Under the pieces are notes generated by a model that saw only the letters and a program-made list of their open reading frames with translations, had not been told where the DNA came from and made no database searches. Source: Ifrita kowaldi (lineage: Eukaryota; Chordata; Aves; Passeriformes; Cinclosomatidae). From it: DNA of 64,000 nucleotides. Where the stretch lies: assembly GCA_013398055.1 (NCBI GenBank), contig VZRS01014440.1, positions 620,001 through 684,000 of the forward strand, in the 5' to 3' direction. Each line of letters opens with the position of its first letter. The first letter of the stretch is position 1. Shown piece after piece: positions 50,001 to 61,700 of this stretch. The translations under genes were made by a program, and so were the position numbers.

Positions 50001-51263
50001 CTTCAAACAATTTTATCTCTTTATTCTTTGGAACATCATTTGGGGACCCCACTTACATATGAGCCTAAGCCATGTTTGGTATACAATAATATGTGTCTTT
50101 TCCTCAGAAATTTTGGAATGTTTGCACTCATATATATAAACTTAAAGCAACTTTAATTTCAGGGAATTGTTTCCAGTTTCTGCTGAGAAGTCATATAGCA
50201 GTTGCAGCGATATTTTATACTTCTTTATCAGTGTCTGTGTCAATTAAATAGTTCATGCAGCTCTACAGCAAAAACTGCCACTTCCGAGTTTCTTCAGGTA
50301 AGAAGACAAAAAGCAGATAGTGTCTACTTTGGCCCTATAGGACACTCTTCGGTACCTTAAGAACCCAAATAGCTCAAAAGCTAATTATTTAAAAAAGCGA
50401 GAAAAATATATTTAAAATATTTAATTAATAAATAAACCAATAATTGTTCTGGAAGGTATTTCTAATGAGAAAGACAAATAAAGAGAATTATTTTATGATG
50501 TATTTTGTATTCATAAGCACAGTCTGGCAGCTACCTTTTTTTCCGGAAACTGAGATCTAATAATACTACAAAAAACTGCAGCCCATGTGAACTACATATA
50601 TCACTAAGAGGCAATGAGAACAAACCACACCTTTTCATGCAACCATTACTCTGATCAGATAGAAAAAGAATAATTTAAATGAGACATATACATACAAACA
50701 AAAATGGAAAGGTTGACTCTGGATAGGAATACAGAAATTATTTGTAAGGTGAAAAGGCTAATACTTTTTTCCATTCTGTCCTCCATTTCTTCTTCTTAAA
50801 AGGGAAAAATAGGACTGTTGTTACTGAGGTCATGGTGTCTGCAGGGATGAACAGAAACTTCCTAAGGTCATTTCTGTAATTTGCAAAAATATTAGTAACA
50901 TTTAATTAATAATAGTCTCAGTGAAAACAGATTACGTCAACCCCATTGATTTTCCAGGCATCACGTCTTACATTGCTTCTGGCTCCTTTGGGATGCTGTG
51001 TGAAGTTATCACAGACGCATTTAACTGAGGCAATTTAATATTTCCCATAGAGAACACAAAGTCATTTGCATTATTATCACCAAATGAAACCTTATTTCAA
51101 TAACATTTAACATAATTAAAATCTATGAAAATATAGTGCAGATTATATTACAAGAGAAATAAAAGGTTAAATATTAGAGTGATAGTTCTGTTTGAACACA
51201 TATTTTTTTTTTAAAGTTGACAAGTGACGCTATTTATGATTTGTGCTCATTAGACATTTTTAG
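41071..51263. other. unique AT-rich DNA without recognised gene
   Basis: About 10 kb with no recognised gene, RNA or interspersed repeat. Open frames are short (up to about 100 codons), mutually overlapping and without domains. Less AT-rich patches at 43080-43350 and 46440-46900 contain nothing I can identify. A (T)n/(A)n-rich background and small local repeats such as 'atttgatcat' twice near 43893-43912 are present. Confidence 0.55.
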
Positions 51264-52116
51264 TGTACAGTTTGCGTTGGATGTAGGTGTGAAGGTGTTG
51301 GCCGTGAGGGAGATGCAGCAGGTGACCTCTGTGTGAAAAACTGGGGGTTGCCCCATGCCAGACTCAGCTGGATCCAGCCAGGTCCAACATGGACCCTCCC
51401 CAGAGCACAGCTGATCCTCTCAGCTAAGCTGGTGGCACTTCTGAGAAAACGCATTTAAGAAAGAACAAAATACCTCATAGGCAGTGAGGACCGAGGAAAT
51501 ACATGTGTGCGAAGCAATCCTGCAGATCCCAAGGTCTGAGAAGATGGAGTGGGAGGAGGTGCCCCAGGTGCTGGAGCAGATTTGCCTGTTGACAATTGAG
51601 AGGGCCGTGGTGGAACAGGTATTTCCCTGCAGCCTGTTGAGGACCCCACATCAGAGCAGGTGAATTTGCCTTGAAGGAACACTGGCCTGCAGAGAGGAGC
51701 CCACACTGCAGAAGTTTTATCCCGAAGGACTGCAGCCTACAGAGGATTCATGTTGCAGAAGGGAAGAAGCGTGAGGAGGAGGGAGCTGCAGAGAGGAAAG
51801 CTTATGGGCTGACTGCAACCCCCATTCTCCATCCCCTTGCACTGCTCAGAGTGTATAAAGCATAAAAGAGACAAAAGAGCAGGGCGGTCTAGTTTTTGTC
51901 TTTGTATCTCACCTTTCTACTGAAATTTTACTTGGCAAAAAATTAAGTTTCCCCGAGTCTTTTAAGCCCAGGATGATAATTCGTAAGTGATCTTCCTATC
52001 TTTTTTCTTCACCTACAAGCTTTTTTATCTTATTTTCTCCCTCATCCTGTCGAGTATGGTGAGTAACATAGTGATTAGGTGGGTCTCTGGAAGCCAGCCA
52101 AGGTCAACCCAGCCCA
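51264..52116 (+). mobile_element. diverged ERV solo LTR, plus strand
   Basis: The start 'tgtacagtttgcgttgg' and the end 'ggtcaacccagccca' match the ends of a widespread avian LTR whose opposite-strand copy lies at 54699-55291. A degenerate TATA-like 'catttaagaaag' sits at about 51452-51463. The middle carries decayed repeats of a unit with 'ctgcag' and 'gagcagg' (about 51590-51780), characteristic of the family. The poly(A) hexamer position (near 51935) reads 'caaaaaatta', so it is mutated. I see no clear target-site duplication and no retroviral coding sequence on either side. It is probably of the class III (ERVL-like) group, by memory only. The 5' boundary is approximate. Confidence 0.72.
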
Positions 52117-54698
52117 CGTTGTATGCTATCTTCTGGGTACAACGATTTTGATTTGTAGGGCTCAAACTAGAGTTGCTAAAGGACATTCCAGTGTGAAAAT
52201 CCCATTGAAATAAATACGCATGGCATGGGTGCATGAAATCAGAATGCAGAATGTGAAGAAGTAAGAAAATGGGGAAGAAGCCACACTAACCCATTTTAGG
52301 GTCTAGGTTTCAGATGGTGAAATGAAGTTCTGTGGTTTTAGTTTTTCCCATTTATTTTGGAAGTTAATTAAGTTTTCTTTTTCAGGACCTAACTAATGAA
52401 ACCAAAGTCTCACAGAATGGCAGCATTTGTTGCAATTAAATAGGTACAGTAGCAATATGCACAAATAGGCAGTTTCTAGACACTACTACCTATGCATTGC
52501 ACTGGTTCACATACATATCATTACAATATTGAATTTAAAAGTTCATGAAAATGCATACCTATAAGAGGATGGTACTTATGTTCTTATTTTGTATGCAAAG
52601 ACTTAAATGAATGGCTTTTCACTGCTTAATGAATTTTCAGAATTTATATGATGCAACAAAATTTTTCTGCATGCAAACACAGTACAAACAGACAGCTTGC
52701 AAAAGACCACAACTGATAAGTTATAAACAATTGAGTGAAGATATTAATTTAGATAAACCTTGCTTGATGATTCAAAAATATACAATATGGTAACTTACCT
52801 AATATGCTCAGCTCTTCAGATGCTGTTTATAGTCATTTTAGCAACTGTGACATATTACTTCAGTTGGAGAAATAAGTATGGTTTAATAAGAATACATATT
52901 AGACACAGCCGTGATGCTCTCCTAAAAAGAACAGCATATTTCCAACACACTTTATTAAGCTGAATTACTGGTAAGGTTCTTCGTTTTGGTTATAGTTGAC
53001 TAGAAGATTTACAACTGTGTGGATTACTATTATTTTTCAAGTACATAGGAATTTAGAAACAAAATCATGAAAAGCTAATCTAAACAGGCATATAAATGAT
53101 TCTTTTGGGAAACTGTGTAATGAATTTGCTGAATTGGATTGCACACATCAGAGGTTTCCTGAACTGTGAATATCCTAAGAACTGAAAAATGGAGGAAGTG
53201 ATTTGATAACATAATGGTAATGCTTTCCTTCATTTTTGGTAAAGAGCAAGAAAATTTCTTGGCAAAAAGCAGTATGTCTGATACACGTTTGCTACACTGA
53301 ATGCTGTTCAAATGAGAGCAATTATAAAGAAAATGTCTGTTGTAAAGTCATACACTATGCAGGTAGCAGTTCACAGGAAAATAATTTTTAATTGGGCGCA
53401 GGCACATTCACCAACCCAGTTTAAGTAAATTATACTGCCTGAAAAAAAAAATCTTATATTTGATACTCATTTTGATTTGAAACTAATTTGGTATGGAGGA
53501 AGTTAGGCTAGAAAATAAACATTTATAATCTTGGAGAAATTTATCTTCAAGAGAAGTGTTTGTACACTATCTACAAAACTACTGTCATTTTAGAAAATAA
53601 ACACAGAAATACTCCTTACCCAACTCCAATGTGCAAGGAGTATGACACATAGAAGGAATATCTGGAGTGAGTTTAAACACATCAGCTTGAAGTGCATTGA
53701 TTATTTGGTGTTGAAATGGAGAAGTATTAAACCACTTCAAAATCATCATATGCACGTCCATAGACATCCATACAATTCAGACCCACATTGAATGTGTTTC
53801 AGGCAACTGGGACAACAGTAGCTTTTAAAATACTCTTTTAATAAAACACTTTCATGAGAATGGAGGACTTACCTGCTGAGAAGTCTCAGAAACGGGCAGG
53901 TACTTTTATTTATATGCAGCAGGTGTACACTCACCAATCTGGGCACTCAGGGAACTCCACTGTACTTCAGGCATCACAAGGGACTATTAGTAATTTACCT
54001 CCAACAAACCTGCTTGTAATTGTGCTTCAGTGGCAAGTGCTTGCCTTGTGATCAGACTGATGTTCTTAAATAGCATCAGAAGTAGCAAGCATAACACTGG
54101 TATTGGCTATCAAACCACAAAATAAGGTGACTGGAATGCAAAGATTAAAAAATCCTGTTTCCTCAGGCAAATACTTTTTTAGTCCCATTATAAGTCTTCC
54201 AGAGGTTACTGTCTTCTTTCGCATTTTTATCATGCCCTTCTTAACCGACTGTTGTCCGTACATTAAGCATACAGTCAAATGCCAGCAATTCTTATCATCC
54301 ACATTCAGTTCATGTGCTAGACACAAAGCAGCAAATAATAAATTATTAAATTTCTTTGTATACATATATCCATTGTGCAACATCCTTTTCAAGGGTCATG
54401 TGTCAGGTCACAAATATTGATTTCTATTCCCAGAATTAGCAGGACATTCACCTAGGAGCACTTAATCATATATACATATCAAATAATTTTCAAGATAATG
54501 TATGTTTCACTAACCTTGGTTTCCTTTAGTGATATTACTCGTGTAATACAAATCCTTATGCCCTAAAATGCTTTCTGCTTTTAACATATCAGTTCTCTTG
54601 ATGCCCTCAATTTTATTTCAGTTTTCTGTAATCAAATTCTCTCATACTTCAGCTCACTGACAATAGTAAGTAATCATACATGATTCCTCAGCAGACTG
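52117..54698. other. unique AT-rich DNA between two LTRs, no recognised gene
   Basis: This lies between two LTRs of one family but shows no gag, protease, polymerase or envelope similarity on either strand, and the LTRs point in opposite directions. It is therefore not a provirus interior. Two antisense-overlapping frames of about 105 codons (54066-54420) have no recognisable domain. Confidence 0.6.
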
Positions 54699-55291
54699 TG
54701 CTGGGTTGACCCCAGCTGGACACCAGGTGCCCACCAAAGCCTCTCTATCCCTCCTCAGCGGGGTCGGGGAAAGAAATCACAACCACAGGCTTCTGGCTCA
54801 AGATAAGAACCGGGAGAGATTACACACCCATTGCTGTCATGGGCAAAACAGGCTTGACTTGGGGAATTAGCTTAATTTTTTACCAGGAAATTCAGAATAG
54901 GGTAATGAGAAATAAACCCAAATCTTAAAACACTCTCTCCTTCCCCTCCCTTTTTCCTGGGCTTACCCTTACTCCCAGTTTGCAATACCTCCTCCTACCC
55001 TAAGCAGTGCAGGAGGACCTACCCCTTCTTCCCTGACCTTCGTGTCTGCCGGGTTCTTTCTCTCACGTATTATCACTTCTCTCTCCAGTTGCTGTTTCCC
55101 AGAGGTTTTACCCCTTTGTAAACCTGTTATCCCAGAGGTGCTACCTCTATTGCTGATGTACTTATCCTTGGGTCCATGCCAGAGCTCTGTCATTGTCTCT
55201 GTTGGACAAGGGGGAAGCTTCTACCAGATTCTCACAGAAGCCACCCCTGTATCCTTCCAATACCAAAATCTGGCCATGCAAGCCTGATACA
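54699..55291 (-). mobile_element. ERV solo LTR, minus strand, internally shortened
   Basis: On the plus strand it opens with 'tgctgggttgaccccagctg' and closes with 'ggccatgcaagcctgataca', the two ends of an LTR family I recognise as common in birds. Its own sense is the minus strand, because 'cccagaggtgctacctctat' (55131-55150) is U3 antisense and 'cttgacttgg' near 54855 is U5-side antisense. At 593 bp it is shorter than the 853-bp relative at 51264. The repetitive middle section appears deleted around 55005-55030. Only 'ctg' is shared by the flanks, so the target-site duplication is not preserved. No retroviral genes adjoin it. Confidence 0.82.
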
Positions 55292-58200
55292 CTGGAGCTT
55301 AATTTTTAAAAAGTAGGGCAATACATACACTAAGAAACTCTTAACAAAAAGCAAAATGGTTTAAGGCTATGAAGTATATTTGTTAGCTGTTTTCCAATAT
55401 TGTTGGTATACCATATTAAATGAAATACAATTTACCTTAGAAAATTTAGCACAACTCTGACCTTATTCAGTAAGAGGCAAAAAATGTTTGTAGCACAGCA
55501 AGGTATTATTTTATTATAACCAAAGATTAATATTTAAGACATCTTAAACAAAATCATATTGAACATGTTTTCTTTACTGAAAAATATGTTCTTTTATTTT
55601 AAAGATTCCACATTGTAACAAGCATTTTAGTCTATGGAGTGTACTGGTCACTATAACAGGTCTTCAGCAGTGTTCCCCCTTACCTTTTCAGCTTATTTAA
55701 ATTTGCTGGAATAAGTAACTAGTAAAATTCCAATTTACCACTGTGAGAAGTGTTCTTTGGACTCTCACCCTTATCTGCTATTACTCCCTTATATTTCATT
55801 CACACATGTTTTTACATTCACTTAAACTAAAAACGAAAAGTACTGCTTTTATGCTTTTAGCTCACCATCTGACTTGAAGAGAAAATTAACCTCATTACAA
55901 AACAATGGTAGGCAACAGCAAAACCTTCAAAACCTTCAACCTTCAAAGCAAATACTTTAAGGAATTCACTTTACAAAATAAAATTAACTATCCCTTAGAG
56001 AATAGAAAATTTCAGTTGCAAGGAATTATTACAAGAAAAGATGATGTAATCTTTCAAAATCAAACAAGCTAGAAAACAAACATTCTCATACTTCATTAAA
56101 AACAAAATCTTAGAGGAAGCTTCAAAATCTATATTATTTGTTCTTTCAATTGTTCAGCAAAATCATAGTTCTTAACTTGTCCACAAGACTATGTTTTGTG
56201 AAATCAAGTCAGTACGTGCCAAATCTAGCCTCCAGAAAACCCTGTCAGCTATTCATACATCAGTCTGCTTGATAAAGCAAGTACTATCAGTAACAGAGAA
56301 GGCACACCCTGAATTTCTTGACAGGCAACAGACACAGGACTCACAGCTTTGCTGTTTGATAGGCTTACTCTAGCATTTAGCAGCCGGTATCAAAACATGA
56401 TAAAAAACTACTTTAATTGACAATGGAACAGTAAAGAGCACTCCTTCCACAAACAACACAGATCGACACTGTCATCTTAATGAATAGACCATAAGGGTCT
56501 GTCACCTTGAATCACCATATTAAATTGATTTTGAGGCTATGAAAGACTTTTTTGCTCATGTTTAACACGTCCCATATGACAAATCGTGAGGATTACCTGA
56601 GTCAGTTACTGCATCCAGTCAAAAAGCTATGGATGAGCTACAGCAACCTCAATTTAAAAGTTTCAAGTGAAGAAAAGATCCACAAAATATCTTTGTAAAT
56701 TTTTCCATTGGCAAATTATTTTCAGTACTGACATTTGCATATTATTTTATTCCATTCTTGCTTTTAAATATTGCTTTGGCTTTTGGAATGAAGAGCATGA
56801 ACAGATTTATTATTTATTATGAAGAGGTTATCTTCAGGAAAGACTGTACTGTCACATACTCTTTCTGTCTTCTCTAATAGGAGATAAAACCTGCATTAGT
56901 TTAGAATTGTCATGGCTTTTGCTCAAATTTTGAGTTTTCGACTTCCTCTTTGAACTGTTAGTTCCCTAATTTGCTGCAGTATTCCAATAAAACAATGCCA
57001 AAGGGTGTGATATAAAATGATCTTGCTTCTCTTTGCAACAAATTTAATGATTTTTATATCCAGCAGCTGCCTGCTTAGTACTCTGTGTGCTTTCACTGTG
57101 ACATAGAATCAGTTTAAGCCTCTGGATTGGGTGTCTATATTCTCCTCTTATACCTCTAGCACATTGTCTTTTTCATCCAGAGGTGCAACCTCAAATTTGG
57201 TTGTACTTCACACAAATGTTTTGATGGCATCCAGGTTGTTAAATGTTTTAAATTCCTATATAGCACTGATTTGTCTTCCTAAGTGTTTACCATTGTCACG
57301 GTTACAGCTTTGTCGGTGGCAATTTCACACCAAATAATTGATAAAATATGTTGAAAGTGTTGAACTAAGAATAAGCTCATGTAAGACCTCATTAGAAATG
57401 CCAGCAGTTTCAGGTCTGTAATTTGTAAGCCACTGAACTCTTGGTATTGCTCTCACGTTAATCTGCCTTATGAAAATGTAGTGCCACACTTAATCATAAG
57501 TCTCTACAAAATATGCATCATCACCTTTTACAAACCATGCTTTTAGCTCATAAGGAGAAGTATCAGTGTATATGTATGACTGTCATAATTTATAAATAAT
57601 TTCTGACTGTTTTTCATTAGATTACACCCTTCAAGTATTTTGTTAATAATGTCTAGGATTAGGTACTTTCTATTCTGTCTTTAATCAAAGTCGGATGGGT
57701 GTGCCAGTAAATATGCAGTTCATTTTGCTTATTTATTCAACAGTTATTGAACACAGATATCCCTTGAATGTTTCATTAGCAAAGTTTTTCCAGTGCCTAT
57801 TTATTAAGAAAATGAGTGATAACTTATTGCAAATCCTTTATTTCTTATTGTACATTAGATAATTACTTACCTTTATACTTTCTACCAGAACCTTCTTTTT
57901 ATACCTGTTGTCTTTGTCAATAGTTTCCCATACTTCTTAGTTTCTGTTTGATGACCAGTAGCATTAGCTTCTCCCATCTTCCACTTCTTATAAGTATTTT
58001 TGTTAATGTCTTCATTTCGTCCCTAAATGCTGAAGCCTTTTGTTTAGTTCCATTTCTTTGGTTTTGATAAGCATCATCTTCCTAATGGACTGATAGCAAG
58101 CTTGACAGCACCCAGTAAAACGCTTTTAAGTAGTACCCAAATGTCATTCGTGCTAAGTTACTACTACTCCCTGATTTAGCTATAAGTGGTTTCTTGCCTT

Positions 58201-58296
58201 TATGATAGGATCTCTTTAAATCATTACATGTATATTTTACTTTTATTCTTCTACTCTATATGCACATTGTAAATGTGATTTACTGGAGCATAATGA
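55292..58296. other. unique AT-rich DNA without recognised gene
   Basis: No gene, RNA or mobile element recognised. A small local repeat of 'aaaccttcaa' occurs near 55920-55945. Open frames are up to about 68 codons and featureless. Confidence 0.55.
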
Positions 58297-58710
58297 CAGA
58301 TGAAGGAAAAGGCTGAGAGAAGGGCGTGCCTGGCATGAAGACAAGAAGGCTTTGTGGGGACTTAATAGCAGCTTTCCAGTACCTGAGGAGAGGTTATCAA
58401 CAAGATGAAGCCAGACTCTCTATTGATGTGCATGACAGAAAAACAAGGGAAAATTGAGATTCCACCTTTACATAAGGAAAAAAAATCACTGTGGCATTAA
58501 CCAAGGATTAGAACAGAATGACTGGAAAGGTCAGGTAACCTCTGTCCTTGGAGGTTTATCTGACTAGATAGCTATGAAGTTTATCTGACTATCTAGTTTA
58601 TCTGACTAGAAGCTATGAACAGCCCAGTCTGATCACAGAGTTGCTCCTGCTTTAAGCAGGAGGGTGGACCTCCGGCAGTCCCATCCAGCCTGAATGATTC
58701 CAATTCTGCA
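58297..58710 (+). mobile_element. old CR1-like fragment, plus strand
   Basis: 'gggacttaatagcagctttc' followed by 'cagtacctgaggagagg' (about 58358-58395) is the CR1 ORF2 segment 'GDLIAAFQYLR'. It is followed by 'gacagaaaaacaagggaaaa' and a decayed IRKKFF-like stretch near 58465-58490. The 3' side, 'cagtcccatccagcctgaat' with 'gattccaattctg' (58676-58709), matches the diverged CR1 tail. Divergence is higher than in the other copies, and a small tandem triplication (58554-58608) lies inside it. It is probably an older CR1 subfamily. Confidence 0.7.
58554..58608 (+). repeat. three copies of a 13-bp motif inside CR1
   Basis: 'gtttatctgacta' occurs at 58554-58566, 58579-58591 and 58596-58608, and 'gctatgaa' recurs after the first and third copies. 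This indicates two successive small tandem duplications within the CR1 remnant. Confidence 0.88.
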
Positions 58711-61700
58711 ATAAGATCATTTACAACTGTGCCAGAACTTCTTTTTAATTTTGTTTGCAATTCCCTCTACCTGTCAGAATGAGGATTATGTTAGCATTCC
58801 ATTGGGTTGGTTATGACCATGTATCAGGTTTCAATTTTTAGAAAGAAAAATACTTAGAAATTCTAGGATGTTTTAGAATCAGCCACGTGAGACCACCAGC
58901 TCTTGTCATTCTGAGTAGATTACCTAAAATAACACAAGTTCATTAAACATGTGAATGCCTCTACCAACCTTTCCCTTGTTCTTTGTTTTGTATAGTAGGT
59001 AGACTATTGTCTATAATATAAAATCACCATTGCATGTGCAGTAGGGTTTTCTCAAACAATCATTTAAAAACTCAAATTTGTGTACATTGCCAACAGCAAG
59101 CTGTGATGGAGTCACAAATTAACATTCAACAGTTGTATCAATACTGTGTCAGAGGAATTCAGGTAATGCAGGATGAGAAGTTTACTCGGTTTTCAAGTCC
59201 TAGGACAGTGCTTTAACCTTTATGTAATTTGGCTGAAGTCTATTTTCTATGTCCTGTATGCCACAGGCTGGCTGATATTGAACATACAATATTCCCTTGC
59301 ACTAAATGTTATACACAAAAATGTTTTCTGCTGACATGATGAAGGCCCAGATGGTACAGACTCAGTTCTCTGTGCTACTAAAGAATTTTGTTTCCAGGAT
59401 TTAATGATTTAAAAACAAAAAACCCCAACTGTCTTCTCCAAACAGTCACTTTTGCTTGGCTTTCTAATCAGTCTTTTTTTCATTGATGAGAAAAATGTCT
59501 GAACATGCATGGCTCTTGATAACATTAAAAGCTAATACCTTAAAGATAATTATTTCCATAATACTGACCTTTTCCATGTGGTGTTAATGTAGACATCTTA
59601 AAGTGACTTCTTTAAATATTCATGCTAATGAGAATTCCTTTGCTTTCATGTCTGAATTCATGACTCCTTGCCATAAACAACCTCAGTAATATGCCTGTAG
59701 GCTTATGACTCTCCCGTAAAACCAATCACACCAGCAATCTCATTTTGAGCTGGTATTAAAAGTGGGATAGCCAAATGTTCCCGTATTAGCATAATCCAGA
59801 CAGAACTTGCTGCATACAGCTCAAGCATAAAATTTTTCCTGTTACATGGTCTGACAGCTGAGATGCAGATATTTGGCAGGACTTGGCCTTTGATTTTGCA
59901 GGATTTTGTCTGTAATACATTACTATAGTGGCCATTAATTCTCCAGGCTTTGGCTTTACTATTCAAAGTCTAAAATCAGTAAGTATTTTCTCTATGTACC
60001 CTGGGAGTAAACTGAAGGGGATGATGGTATAATTTATAGCTGAAATTTTACAATGTGACATAAGAAAAATGCAAGAAAATATGGGTTTTTTTCAGAGCAC
60101 GCACAAAAGCACACCCTCAGCACTTTCTAAATAGACATAAGGATCTTGGTTAACTTTATCTCCGTTTAATGACACGGATCTTCTTTTCAGCTGCCCTTTT
60201 ATATCTTTTCCTCCACTTCCTGAAAAAACATAAACCACTACTCTTGCTTGTGCGAAATAAGGAGTGTATTGTCTTTAGTATAGAGTAGATTCAGATCTAC
60301 ATCTCTGTATTGCTCTCAAAGCCTTCAAAACCAAGGAATTGGTTTAATTCTGAATCTCTTCAAACAGTACTAGGTAAAATGATTTCTAGTGCAAGAAGAA
60401 ATAATTTTTACATCATCAGAACCCTTTGACTCAGCCAAATGAAAATCCCTTACCTACCTACCAGTAGATGCCTTGGGAGGGGAGGAGAGGAAGACAGAGA
60501 GAAAGAATGTGCATCCAACTACTCCATACATAATTTTTCTCTAAACATCTCCTACCCATCTTCAGAAACAGAAAATGCTGAAAGTTTTGCATTCTTCTGG
60601 TGTCTTGTAGATTTAAAAAGGGAATAACATCTTAAGTTTAAAGACTGGAAAAAAAACCTCCCCCCCCCAAAAAAATTTGGGGAAATAACCATGTATCAGA
60701 AGAAATTTTATTACCTCTCCAATGAAGAGTTCATGCTAATACAGTTAAAGAGGCATCTCTATTAACCTGTGGTGGTTGCTAGCTGGTTAAGTAATTGTTG
60801 TAGACAAGACGTATGTTTTCAAATCATATTAAAGCAACGCCAGTCTTAAGTAACTTCAGTTACTTAACAGCTAGGCATCTAAACAATTTGTCTTACACAG
60901 AGTCCTTGTCTTTAAATATTTAGGACTAGTAAGGAGAAGTTGCTGCCTCTCACATTCCAGGTTAGGTACTCACTGAGTGGATTTATGCATGAAGGTACAT
61001 TTAGACACAAACTAGAAATTAAAAGAAAATTGCAAGATGGTTATTAGAAGATCAAATCAGCTAAAGGTGGGAACTATAGCTATTAATTGAGGAATCAAAA
61101 TTTCAGGCCTTAAAATTTTAGATAAACAAGTTTTGGTTCCTAAATTTCTTCTCTACTTGAATTCTCTACTGAAGATTCTTGTCTAGCAGGCTTTTTTAGG
61201 GGTTAGCGATATGAAGGTCTCTTCTGTGTTTTCATTTCTGCTTTCAATTACAGTACACTTCTTAGTAGACAGGCAACACCTTTTATACTAGAAAGCTGCT
61301 GAATGTAGCAAGGCCACACTTAGAGATCAGTTGTTAATTATTTTAATTTTTCTGATGTGGAATAAATGTACATGTTATTTTCACCACAGATTTTAATTAG
61401 TCCAAATCAAATTTCATAAATAAGCTGTCAGAGGAAATGCCCAAACCATTTCTGAGTGTATAGTTACCTCATCTAATGTGAAGAAGCCTCTACTTGCTAT
61501 TATTTTGTTTAGCCATCGTAGGTGTCTAATTACATTCTTTTGATGTCAGTAAAATAATTTAACTTCCCCTGAAGACATTGAAAGACATCTTCTATATTGA
61601 AAAAAGTATTTTCCCATGCCACAATTTGAGTTTTACACATTACTACTTACAAAACACATATCTCTATCTTTCTCCGTTCAAAATTGGTTTTATGCTTAAA

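Noticed and set aside
54066..54420. Overlapping frames of 108 and 105 codons on opposite strands
   Set aside because: Mutual shadows in AT-rich DNA, with no known motif on either strand.
51264..55291. A provirus bounded by two LTRs
   Set aside because: The LTRs are in opposite orientation and the interval has no gag, pol or env similarity.
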